From contig PQWQ01000021.1 in assembly GCA_002943765.1 (NCBI GenBank), forward strand, positions 62,001 through 126,000: a stretch of DNA of 64,000 nt, in the 5' to 3' direction. Within the stretch, counting starts at the first letter, position 1. Each line of letters opens with the position of its first letter. A program made the position numbers and the translations under genes. Below, one piece after another: positions 50,951 to 62,700 of the stretch. The DNA comes from Psoroptes ovis (taxonomy: Eukaryota > Arthropoda > Arachnida > Sarcoptiformes > Psoroptidae). Below the pieces are notes generated by a model, which was not told the origin of the DNA, ran no database searches, and worked only from the letters and a program-made list of their open reading frames with translations.

Positions 50951-53858
50951 GTAATTTTTGACGATTTTCGCTGCTCAGTTTTTGCTAAAATTTTGTCTAA
51001 AATTTCTCTCAGATTCAACAATCAGCAGCAAGAGCTTCGGCCGCCAGCCATCCGATGACCATCATTCGATGATCCGTAATCGTTTAAGTCACAATTCAAT
51101 GAACGGCTTTGGTCACAATACGCGAATCCGTACGATGTCTCCGACATCGGTATACGGCTACGTACCGTCATCACCATCATCGATTGGCCGAATTGCGGCC
51201 AAAAATCAGCCGCCATCGAAGCATTTCAAAGTGAAACTATCACCGTTTCCATCACCATCGCCGCTATCGCCGTCATCAAGAAATTTACCGCAACCGAATC
51301 ACAAGAGTTTTTTCAAGGCCGAATCCCCGAGCCGCGGTGACCAGCAATCTAAGCCGGCAGTAGAATCAGCTGATGCCAAGTCAGCAGACGCGAAAACATC
51401 GCCGCTTCGCTTGACCGATTGGGGCAGTGGTAAGGCTGTTGTAAACAGCGGCGCCCGATCTACGACTAAAAAACGGCCATTCATCGAAGACGATATCGAC
51501 GAAGATGATGAAGGTGGTGTAGGTGGCGCTGATGACGATTTAATGAGTAAAAAATCTCGAAACAATGACCTCATTGATCGTAATGACACCATGGATCGAA
51601 TCGCACCGGCCAAAATCGCTGATAAAACATTGAAACATAACCTCGATAATTCAATGACCCTGATACTACCGAAGAAGCGTATCCGCAATAATGAAATCCT
51701 TAGTTCATACAGTTCAAATGACCTGCGATTACAGTTCCGTTTGACCGATAATCAATCCAAACGTAAGCTATCACCTGAAACGGCAGCAAGTGCTGCCACC
51801 TATGCGACGCATTTAAATCAAAAGAAAAAATTAAGCCACTTGGAAGAACTGGAGTTGTTAACGACAAAGGTTAAACCTTCGCTGACCACACCTCTTAAAT
51901 CATCATCATTCAATCATATGATCAGCAATGAAGACATTGAAGACCCTGATGATAATCGAACCGAATCGGTCATTGAATTGAGTTCCGATGATGATGATGA
52001 TGGTACTGATGGTCAGGGTCATGGCCTTGTTGGTGCCAATGAAGACAAAGACGATGGTGCTGCAGACAGTGATGGTGGTGGTGGTGCTGGTGGCAAGGGT
52101 AGCCACCTCAAAGTTAAGAATGCTGCCGCTGATGCAGATGGCAGCACCGATCAACGTGTCTATCCTATACCTACGTACACTTTTTCAATTCAAGATCATG
52201 AACATGATATGAAACAAACACAAAATCGATTAAATCGTTTTATGATGGCCGTACAACAAGCAAATGACCAAGATGATGATGAGTCGGATTCAATCGAAGA
52301 GGTCGGTACCCTTGGTGGTCAACAACAACAATCATCGTTCACAGGTGCCATCGCTCAGCAGTCATCGATATCATCTGGTTCAGCATTCATCACCCCTAAA
52401 CCATCGACCACCACGCCAGCAGCAGCAGCCGATCTCAATAAGTCCACCGCTGCTTTTGGCGCCACCATCAAGTCAACTGCTGAAGCATCTTCAGCTACGA
52501 CTAAGCCAGCGCAAACGCTGACCACATTAATACAACCAGTAGTGACATCTGGTGGCGAAAATAACAATCAAATATTGAAATCGACATTGACGCTACGGCC
52601 ATTATCTTCATCGTCAACGACATTGGACACGTCCCAAGCGACCCTTAGCGGTAAAACTTTTACGCCAACGAACGCTATGACCGCGGCGAATTTTGGCGCC
52701 AATCTAAGTTCAGCTGGTTCATTTGTGTTTGGTGCAACAAAGCCACAATCGACTACGCCAGTTGCACTTTCATCCGCCGCAACCACGACCACAGCGACAC
52801 CAGTGGCAGTCACATCTACTGCAACATCGAGCAACACCAGTCTATTAGCCTTCGGAACGACTTCAAAGCCGCCATCATCGATGGCGCTACCCAGTACAGT
52901 GACAACTGCTAACACGACTACGACGCCATCTACCAGCGTGATATCTTCAAATTTTGCAATTACGACAACAGCAGCACCCACGGCAACAAATGCCGCTAAT
53001 ACCAGCATATTTGCTTCATTTAACGCCACTTTAAAGCCACAGTCATCGATGCCTAGTGTTGCAGCAACCACGACTACAGCGACATCTAGTGTTGCATCAA
53101 CAAACTTTGCATTTACGACAACAACAGCAGCGGCAACAAATGCCGCGAACACGAACTTATTCACATTCGGCTCGAATAAGGTGCCATCCTCAACATCAGT
53201 AACTAGTTTAAGCACTGCATTTTCACCAGCGACTCCGGTGGCATCTACGTTTAATGCGTCGAAATTCCCCATAAGCAATTTCGCCCAAAACAATCAACAG
53301 ATGGCGCCACTTTCGCAGGCTCCAACAACACAACCACCATCCATATCATCGACAGGGTCATCGTTATTTACGAATAATCAATTACCAGCACCAACCGCAA
53401 CGACGACATCAAATGGTTTCAATTTCACCAGTCCACCATCATCATCCGCATCGAAAATGCTTTCATTCGCTGCGCCTGCGGTAACGCAACCAGCAGCCGC
53501 AACGACCGGTATGTTTTCATTCGCCGCATCGAACTCTGCCACGGCTGCTAGTTCTAAAAATACGAATGGTGCGCCATCTATCGGATTCAATTTCACATCC
53601 AACGCTTCGAGCAGTAGTAACACAGGTGGCGCTGGTTTTAATTTCAATGCGGCTACTGCAGCGGCATCACCACCATCTACCAACAAACCTTTTACATTTA
53701 ATTCATCAAATAATTCAGCATTTACATTTTCATCACCGTCATCATCATCAGCGACTGCAGCGCCACCTGTTACGCAATTTACGTTTGGTCAACCGCAGCC
53801 GCAACAACAACCACAACAATCATCATCAATATTTCAATTTGGTCAATCATCCAAATAG
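50758..53858 (+). CDS. POM121: POM121-like FG nucleoporin with membrane anchor (two exons)
   Basis: Exon 1 (50758-50950) and exon 2 (51013-53858), joined over a 62-base intron, give 1012 residues. The N-terminus MLAAIISIIVILLIILYSWH is a single membrane anchor followed by basic residues. Exon 2 has Ser/Pro-rich and basic patches (TKKRPFIEDD, PKKRIRNNEI) that could be nuclear localisation signals, an acidic region, then a Ser/Thr/Ala/Pro-rich part with scattered FG motifs (VFGATK, AFGTTS, FTFGSN, FTFGQP, FQFGQS). An N-terminal anchor plus C-terminal FG repeats is the POM121 plan (1249 residues in human), which tethers the pore to the nuclear membrane. The assignment rests on architecture, not alignment. 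Other FG nucleoporins lack the anchor. Confidence 0.65.
50951..51012 (+). other. 62-base intron of the nucleoporin gene
   Basis: GTAATTTTTG to TTTCTCTCAG with a pyrimidine-rich 3' end. It restores frame (G plus AT gives Asp, then STISSKSFGR). Confidence 0.8.
51013..53858 (+). CDS. POM121: POM121-like exon 2: basic, acidic and FG-repeat region
   Basis: 948 codons including the stop. In order: a Ser/His/Pro-rich segment, basic KKRPF and KKRIR sites, a Gly/Asp acidic run near ELSSDDDDDGTDG, and the Thr/Ala/Ser FG domain ending SIFQFGQSSK. Periodic units of the form (T/S)SSxFxF or FxFG, spaced 15-60 residues, fit a phase-separating FG domain. Antisense Val/Ala-rich frames are shadows. Confidence 0.78.
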
Positions 53859-54150
53859 GTCCATTGATGATCAATCAATCGATCTCTAAGGTTAAGACCT
53901 CGTCAGATCATATTTGATGGATTGATACGATTGATGTTAACCTCTGTATTTTTTTTTAATTTTTATTATTTGTAATAATTCTAATAATAAAATATACCTT
54001 TATAAATATAATCTAATTTCATACAATAAATGTTAAGGTTATAACCTTGTAAAATTTCTGATTTTTTTTGCAAAAAAATGCTAAGGTTATATAGTTTTAT
54101 AAAGTTTTCACATAATGCCAAGGATGTACATCGACCGATTTTACGAAGAA
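53859..54150 (+). other. 3' UTR of the nucleoporin
   Basis: AATAAA occurs at 53986. A donor-like AAGGTTAAG occurs at 53888-53896, ahead of the satellite, but it is much weaker than the GTAAGT before the left array. Otherwise nothing is seen. Confidence 0.5.
53986..53991 (+). terminator. poly-A signal of the nucleoporin
   Basis: AATAAA lies 128 bases past the stop codon in a T-rich 3' UTR. Confidence 0.6.
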
Positions 54151-55004
54151 TCAAAGCAAAGGCTATAGACTGCCATCTTTTTTCAAAAAGAAAAGGCTAT
54201 AGACTGCCAATTTTTTTCAGAAAAAAGCAAAGGCAATAGACTGCCATCTTTTTTGAAAAAAGCAAAGGCTATAGACTGCCATCTTTTTTCAAAAAAATCA
54301 AAGGCTATAGACTGCCATCTTTTTTCAAAAAAATCAAAGGCAATAGACTGCCAATTTTTTTCAGAAAAAAGCAAAGGCTATAGACTGCCATCTTTTTTCA
54401 AAAAAATCAAAGGCAATAGACTGCCAATTTTTTTCAGAAAAAAGCAAAGGCTATAGACTGCCATCTTTTTTCAAAAAAAGCAAAGGCTATAGACTGCCAT
54501 CTTTTTTCAGAAAAAAGCAAAGGCTATAGACTGCCATCTTTTTTTGAGAAAAAGCAAAGGCTATAGACTGCCATCTTTTTTGAGAAAAAGCAAAGGCTAT
54601 AGACTGCCAATTTTTTTCAGAAAAAAGCAAAGCCTATACACTGGCAATTTTTTGAGAAAAATCAAAGGCTATAGACTGCCATCTTTTTTCAGAAAAAAGC
54701 AAAGGCTATAGACTGCCATCTTTTTTTGAGAAAAAGCAAAGGCTATAGACTGCCATCTTTTTTGAGAAAAAGCAAAGGCTATAGACTGCCAATTTTTTTC
54801 AGAAAAAAGCAAAGCCTATACACTGGCAATTTTTTGAGAAAAATCAAAGGCTATAGACTGCCATCTTTTTTCAGAAAAATCAAAGACCATAGACTGCCAT
54901 CTTTTTTCAGAGAAAGCAAAGGCTATACACTGGCAATTTTTTTTGAAAAAAGCAAAGGCTATAGACTGCCATCTTCTTTCAGAAAAAAACAAAGGCTATA
55001 GCTT
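54150..55004 (+). repeat. satellite array, unit about 37 bases (right arm)
   Basis: About 23 tandem units of AAAGGCTATAGACTGCCATC plus TTTTTTCAGAAAAAAGC lie on the plus strand. The family is the same as at 4958-6258 but in opposite genomic orientation. A higher-order unit of about 184 bases repeats (54540-54722 and 54724-54907), including a variant with AAAGCCTATACACTGGC. It lies 3' of the nucleoporin stop, in the same sense relative to transcription as the left array. Confidence 0.97.
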
Positions 55005-56242
55005 AAATCGGACCAAAAAAAAAAAATATGATCACAAAGACTTGTCTCTTATGTCTTTGAATAACTTAATTTTTTAAAATTTTAAAATACTTTTATTTAT
55101 TTTCATAATATTTTCATTAATATCATTATCATTGATTGTTTTTTTTTTCAAATTAATTAATCAATCAATATAGATTACACTGTATGAATATGCATATGTA
55201 CGTATGGTGTATATATTCATCAATAAATCATATGTGATGTGTGTATGTATGTGTGTGTATTGAACTGTTTTTTATAAATAAAAAATTTTTGATTTTTTTT
55301 CGGGGGAATTTTCACTCCCTCCCTCCCTTCTTCCTCTCTCTCATTGATTATTGATTAATCAAATTTTAATTAAAAAATATTGCAAAAGAGATTATTCGTG
55401 TGAAATGAGAAAAAAGGTTAATACTCATAGTCCGATGAAGGTTAATAATTGTGATTGATTTTTTGTTGTTTGTTAATGAAGGTTAAATGAAGGTTAATTA
55501 TCAATAAATGAATTATAATAAATTTTACGGAAAACAAAAGGGGTCATTCATAAATGTTTTTTTGTGTGTATCAATTATCTAAAAATCGAGATCCAAAATT
55601 ATGAGATTTTTTTTTTTTTTTTTGTCAAAATCAATATTCAGGGTAACACCTTTGAGTTTGGGTTTAAGGTGATTTACTGCCGCTTTTGACCGAATCTGTG
55701 GACCGGATGGGTGCGCGATGGAGGGGTAAGCGGGCCATGGCCTGCTTGGCTCAGCGTCCATGGGTTTGTGTCTGCTCGGTGTGCATGTGGGTGTGTAGAG
55801 GTGTATCTGCGCCGGTTATGATATTTATGAATGGGTAATTATTCGTTGTATGAGTGATTATCAATACAAAATTTGTGAATTATCTGGGTGTAATATGTCA
55901 CTATATGTTACATGGTTATTTATGAATAGGCCAAAATAAATTATTGTGATAATACAATGAATGTATGTAAGGAGAGAGCATGCGCAGAAAAGGATGCGGC
56001 AAATTTGAATCGAAAGATGCGCAGCGATGCGAATTGGTCAGTGGATGCATCGTTGTTTATGCGTTTAAATACTGTTGATGATGCGTTGCGCATGCGCACA
56101 ATGATCATGTTTAAATATCAAATTTCGATTGGCGGGAAAAAATCATTTTTTCCGCATAAGTATTCAGGTCGCTTTCAGTCATATATGTATCAACAGGTGA
56201 TTTTAAAAGTGAAGAATACTGATTAGTTTTTTCCTTTCATCC
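55005..56242. other. intergenic region between convergent genes; probable spalt 3' UTR
   Basis: The first half is AT-rich. A GC-richer patch at 55640-55800 (ACCGGATGGGTGCGCGATGG and similar) stands out but has no coding frame of note. A frame of 89 codons at 55957-56226 on the plus strand has no domain and lies opposite the expected spalt 3' UTR, so it is not called. TTTATT at 55092 gives AATAAA on the minus strand, a possible spalt poly-A signal. Confidence 0.45.
56087..56098. promoter_or_regulatory. NRF1-like palindrome
   Basis: TGCGCATGCGCA is the exact NRF1 consensus palindrome. It lies in the region 3' of spalt. Confidence 0.3.
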
Positions 56243-56796
56243 TCACGATGTAACATCAGTCGTAAGGGATGATGCGGCACCAGCTGGCGCTGTAGCGCCT
56301 GGTGCCGTAGCCATATTATCATTCAGTACGGATGCAGCTGCTTGCATCAAATGTTCTTTGATATGTTGTTCAAACTCGATGATTGACGCATGCGTCTGGC
56401 CGCATAGCGTACATTTTAATACGTTGCGTGTATCATCACCGTGTGCGTCATTGTTGAATGACCATTCTTTGCTGTGATGATTGATGGCCATGGCCGAATC
56501 CGTATCATTCATATCGTCACCGTCATCGATGATGGAATTATTTGATGCGAAACTTGCCGGTGGCGCCACCTCTTGTTGCTGCCGATGACTTGAATTCAGC
56601 TCCAGCTCGATTTCAGGTTCACAAATCAGCTCTTTTTCATTCATCACCGATTTGTCCAGCGAATCCGTATCATCATATTTGTAAGGTCGCTGTGGTAGCT
56701 GCGCCTGCGCTTGCTGCTGGTGGTGATTGGACATCATTTTCATCAACATCATTTGTTGCAGTTGCGCCAGCTGGTGGCCAGTGTCGACGTTTGCCG
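56243..56796 (-). CDS. sal: spalt last exon: C-terminal region with lone finger
   Basis: It takes in phase 1 after acceptor AAATTTAG and ends at the stop in 56245-56243. It has a Gln-rich start (TGHQLAQLQQMMLMKMM), an acidic region, and a single Cys2His2 finger, CTLCGQTHASIIEFEQHIKE plus H. It ends in an Ala/Thr tail. The finger spacing is C-x2-C-x12-H-x4-H. Confidence 0.85.
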
Positions 56797-59700
56797 CTAA
56801 ATTTCAGGGGTCGCAAATGAAAAACTTGTCAGTTTTCTAAGGTCCATAACCTGATGAAAGAATGCTTACAGTTCAAAAAATGGGGATTCAAAAATCGCAA
56901 GAAAAGATCCGGATCCGGTGTCGGCATCCCTGGGGTAGGCACCTGATCGCTGATCGATTCATTGTCCGCATGATTCGCCGAAGACAGTTCGGATGATTGA
57001 CCATCATTGAGAGTTAACGATGATGGCCGCTGCGGCTGCTGCTGATGGTGATGATCATTACCACCATTGTTAAAGGGTAACGGTGATGATAGCGGTGTCG
57101 TAGCGGCCGATGATGATGACACCGCTGATGATTCACCATCTCGTTGGTGAAGGCTATGGTTATTCAGAAGGTTTTCACAAAGCTTTAAATTCGGCAAATC
57201 GATGGACATACGGCGGCCACGTCTTGATGGATTACTGCTATGCGTATAGATGTGTGTACCCATGTGAACCTACGCAGGGTTAACATGTGATTAGTTAACC
57301 TTTAAATGTCTTTGGACGTTGAAAAAAAACACTAACCTTCAGATTACCTTTGGTCGTAAATGCACGGCCACAAACTTGACATTTGAACGGTTTGTCACCG
57401 GTATGTGTGCGCATGTGTATCTGCGGAGGGAAAAATTGCGATTATTATCTGCTGCGCATGCGCAATCAATCAAACAAAACTTACCTGCAGTGCTGAACCA
57501 CTTGAAAATGGTTTATTACAAATTAAACACATGTGTTTATTGTTACCGCTTGCCGATGATGACAGGTTACTTGATGATTCATTGGTTTTTGGTGATTCAG
57601 GTGGCGTTGTTGTCGCTGTAGTTGCGGTCGTTGCCGCTGCTGGCGCTGTTGTCGTCAAGGTGACCGGTCCGACATTGTCTTTGCTGCGGAATCGCTCACC
57701 GAACGAATCCATTGAATGACCATTCGGAGTGTGTGGACTCGAAATACGGCTACTGTTGTTGGATGTTGCGCCGCCCGGATTGTTATTGTGGCTATTTTGA
57801 CCGGTATTTATGATGAACGGTTGCTGTTGAAATGGTAACTGTTTGCCAATGATTTTGGTGAGGTTGTTACTGGTCAAAAAATTTCCCAGTGTCGTATTAT
57901 CCGATGGTGATATGGTCGAATATAATTCTTGCGGCAAATCACGTATCTTGTGGGTTAACATGTGTTGTTTCATATTGCCTTTGGTCGAGAAGCCACGATC
58001 ACAAACTTCACATTTGAATGGCCTGTGGGTGATTTGAAGGAATTGAAAATGAGATGAATTAAAATCAAAGAAATTTAAAGCAAAAAAGCGCGCGCAATTT
58101 TCAAAAATTTATTTTTGAAAAAAATTTTACAGACTCAGACGACAGATGGCAGCATGGTGTTTATATCACCAAATTGCTTTAAGGTTGGTCAGCTTAACAT
58201 ATGAGAGCTATTTTATTCCTAAATCAGCATTTATTTTTAGGGTTATCATAGCTTAACCGGCTAAGCTCATCTGACTTGAGCTATTTTAACCTAATCATAA
58301 CCGAAGCCAACTTAACTCCAGCTATTTTAACCCAAGTAATAATAATAACCTTAGCCAATCTAACTCCAGCTATTTTAACCTAATCATGACATAAGCGAAA
58401 CTAACTTGAGCTATTTTAACCCCAGTAATAATAATAATAACCTTAGCCAATCTAAATGCAGCTATTTTAACCTAATCATGACCGAAGCCAACTTAATTAC
58501 AGCTATTTTAACCCTAGTAATAATAATAACCTTAGCCAATCTAAATGCAGCTATTTTGACCTAATCATAACTTAAGCCAAACTAACTTGTGCTATTTTAA
58601 CCCAAGTAATAATAATAATAACCTTAGCCAATCTAAATGCAGCTATTTTGACCTAATCATAACCAGAGCTATTCTAACCCTCTATTTTTTTTCTACCGTA
58701 GACAAAGTTTATGAATAGCCCTCCTCACTTACCTTTCTTTCGTATGTGAACGATAATGAATTTCAAGCGCACTGAAGCAAGCAAACGTTTTCAAACAAAT
58801 ACGACATGTTGTATTTGGACGGCCAGTTGGATGATATGGGAGGCCGGCAAATGGTGTGGCAGGGAACGATGGCAGCACTGTAGCGGCCACCGCAGGCGTA
58901 GATTTCGATGATTTTGTGGATAATTCTTGCTGCTGCTGTTGCTGAAATTTCTGAATATGCTCCATGTGCATCGATTCAATGCGGTCATATTTGCGATTAT
59001 TGATGTTACCATATTTATGATGATTTATTGGTTTCGGTGATTTATGGCTACTGGTAGTCGAATGTCTCGAATTTGATTGTGGCGACATCAGCTGCGGCTG
59101 ATCATTCAGATCAGCTGTCGCTTTGATCACGTGATGTTCCAATGCACTCAAAGTATCATCGGCCGTTTTCGGTTTCTTCTTCGCTGATTGCGTTTGCGGT
59201 AATTGTGACTGCTGCTGCTGCTGGTGGTCATCTTCGATTTCGGTCGTGTCGCTTACCGACCGTAGGTCGTGATCTAATTTCGCCTGGTCTTCGCCGTCAT
59301 CATTGTGACCATCGCCATTGTGACCATTACCATTGTGACCATCACCGCCTTCATCGCAGTCGCTGCCATCGTCTTCAGATTTCCGTTTGCGATTCTTCGC
59401 GTTACCATCTCTATCATCGGCGGCTTGGCCATCAACATGGTCGTCATCGATGGCGGACTCATCGATACCATCGATTTTCTCCGTTGCGTCTGCTTGGTCA
59501 TCATCGTTAGCAAAATTCAATGATTTGTCGGTAGGTGTCGCTACAGGTGTTGATGATGATTGCATTGAAGGTTGTAACCTTGTGGGTGATGATGATGGCT
59601 GTTCAGTTGTTGTCTCAATCGATGACGATGGCGACGATGAGGAGGATGAGGGTGAGGATCGTGATTGAGGTGGAGGATGTATTGCGGGCATAGGTGGCGC

Positions 59701-62700
59701 TCCGAACGGACCAAAAAATGCACGTTGAAATTGTAGATTGTTACGCATTTCATTCAACAGTTCAGGCGTCAATTCAGGACCATTGGCACTGTTTGGATCG
59801 ATCGAATGCAGGCGTATGTGTTGTTGAAGGACCTATTGGGTGTAAATAGATTTAGGTCATAAGTATCAATGGTAATGGGGGAAAGTCACAATCAAAAAGA
59901 CACTTACCAATGCGTTTGTGAATTGCTTTGAACAGATTGGACACTGATGAAGCATGCGCAACGGTGGTTTAACCCGATGTACACCCATATGTGTCTTCAG
60001 GTTACCTTTGGTCGTAAATGCACGGCCACATATTTTACATTTGAAAGGTCGTTCACCCGTGTGGGTACGGTAATGCATTTGAAGCGCACTCTTACAACTA
60101 AGTATCCGTTGACATATGATACATTGATTTGGATCTTGCGGTTGTTGCGATTGCTGCTGGCGGTCGTGATGGTCACGTAATTGTGACCGTAGTCTACGGC
60201 CATCCAGATTATCGACTAATTGCTGTAGTTTCATTGTTTCCGATGCCTTCTGGATTTCCATCAACGATTCCCATTTACTATCATTACTCCCTGGTTTCGG
60301 CAAAAGGTTTTGATATAAATTTGGATCATCAGTAGATGGCGCTAGTTGCGATTGATTATCTTCAGACATTAATCGATCACCCGAACGAGACAGTCCATTA
60401 TCACTGTATGAATCGGATTGCTTTGGGTCATCGTCCTCCTCACCCTCATTCGATGACCGCAACGTCGCCGGAAGCGAATTCGTACTGTTGACCATTGACA
60501 GCCGAAAATTGTCCCGATTGCGATCGCCTGCATCAAAGGTTATGCCCATCAGTTCGTGTAGTGAATGCTTTGAAAGACCTGCGACAAAGGATGGTGAGGG
60601 TTAAATCAGGTTAATTTAATTGTAACGCACCCTCAAAAGGGTCATAAATCACCCGACACTTACCATAAGGTATATCAAAATCATCTCCGTAAAGGTCATC
60701 ATCGTCAAGGTCGTCATCAAGGTCATTAAGGTCATCATCATCATTAATGTAGTCCTCATCATTTACGTCATCGTCCGCGTCATCGACGTCATCATTGATC
60801 AATGAATCATGATCATCGTTGGCCATAGGGTCATCAGGGTCATGATCATCGGCGTTGGCCATCGATTGACCATCATCTGCGGCCGATCCATCGGCCGCTT
60901 CGGTCGGCTGCTGCTGGTCACTTTGCCGCTGGTGCTGCCCCTGGTGGCCATTATGATCTTTGCTTTGCTGGTTATCATCAGCGGCGGTGGTGGCCGTATT
61001 TCGGGAGTCGTTTGCGGAAGAACAGCGGCGGCGGTCGCCGCCGATTCCGCTACCACCGCCACCATCATCCGTATCCAGGTCGGTATCGGAATTATTATCA
61101 AACAATGGCCGGGAATCCAGCCGACATGTTCGTTGTCGGGATTTCTTAGGAGCCGATTTCGGGTCCGTTCGTTGCGTGTCCGCATCATCTTCGGCTTTAT
61201 CATCTTCGGTAGCGTCCGCAGGAGCGTTTTCGGTCGATTCGCTTTTGACGCGAATATCTTTGACGTCATCAGCGTCATCATCTCCGTCTTCAGGATCAGT
61301 GCCAGGGTCCTGACCGTCCTCAGCTTCCTCTGGGCCCTGGCCACTATGTCGCGTAGCGTCTTTATCATCGGCTTGGTCATCAACGTCTGAGGCATCACCC
61401 TCATCCTTGGAATGATTCGAATGAATGGAATGATGGTCATCTGGATCGATGCGGTCGTGGCCATTCTCGTCGGTGGCTGCGGTAACCATGTCCACCGCAC
61501 CATCGTCATCCGCATCGCTATCATCGGCATCGGCCGATGTATCCATGTCTACATCACAATGATTACGGTAGAAACTGGCGAAATCGAACAGTCTTCGTAC
61601 GGCCGAAGATGAGGATTGCGATGCCGGTGGTGGCGTTGTTGTCGCGGTTGCTGGTGGCCGCTTGGAGCCGTTCATATCGTTTGATTTGAATTTATCACTG
61701 ATCAATGTGGAGGAGGAGGAGGATTTGAATGAGGAGGATGATTGATGTTGATGATGCGCCATCTGGTGGTGGTGATGATCATCATTATCGTTTGCATATG
61801 GAATCAATGTTGAACTGAATATTGCTGGAATGTGTAATGTGTTTAACTTGGTGGCCGATGATGGCGCTGATGTCGTCGTTGGCGGTAATGATGGTGGTGG
61901 TGATTGTGAATTCGATGGTGGCTCCAACGGTGGATGAAACTTGTCCAAATGTTCAGGTATCGGGTGAGGGTTCATTTTTACATGCGGATATTTGGCTTTA
62001 TGACGCTGAAAATGAACCTTTAAATTACCTTTGGTCGTGAAGCGGTTACCGCAAACATTACACTTGAAAGGTCGTTCTCCTGTATGTGATCGAATATGGA
62101 TTTGCAACGCTGAATCACTGCCGAAAATTTTCCCGCAGAATTTACAACGATGTCGGGTGGCCGGATCTTCTTTACCATCTTTACCTTTGCGGAATGTTAA
62201 GATGTCGCTTTGATCGCTTGCCGTTAGGCAGCCATTGAGGAGAAATGACCCTCCAGACATCGTGTTTTGCAGCGCTTGCTCAGTGTGTTTTTGTAGTAAT
62301 TCGAGTGTATTAGGCTCGCTATTGAATTTAATCGGGTCCATTTCGCTATCGGTTTGTCCATTGGTTGAATGATTATCATTGGAATTTTGCGAACTGAGTG
62401 TTGATCCAATGACCGAAGATGGCGCTAATGGTGGTGGGCTCATCATCGGCGGTAACGGTGCATCTGGATTCGTATCTTTTAGCTCAGTCAATATTGATGA
62501 TAGAAGCTTTTTGGTCGTCGATGTGGTCGAAGTCGTCGGTGTCGTTGGTGGCGCTGCGATCGTTTTTGATTCACTATCCCCTTTCAACGGGGACCTCGAA
62601 GCGTCCATGTTATCTTTGATGGTACCTTTGCCATCTGGGTTTAGTCTCAATGATTGTGACCGCTCTGGCGTTGCATCCGTTGATGGCTCCTTCTTCGTCG

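Noticed and set aside
52568..53686. Minus-strand Val/Ala-rich frames opposite the nucleoporin
   Set aside because: Antisense of the Thr/Ala/Ser-rich FG region; no domain and no splice context.
55957..56226. 89-codon plus-strand frame between the convergent genes
   Set aside because: No recognisable motif, and it lies in the probable spalt 3' UTR; length is not significant.
60809..61530. Plus- and minus-frame Ile/Val or Met/Thr-rich frames over the acidic spalt region
   Set aside because: Products of GAT/GAC repeats read in other frames.
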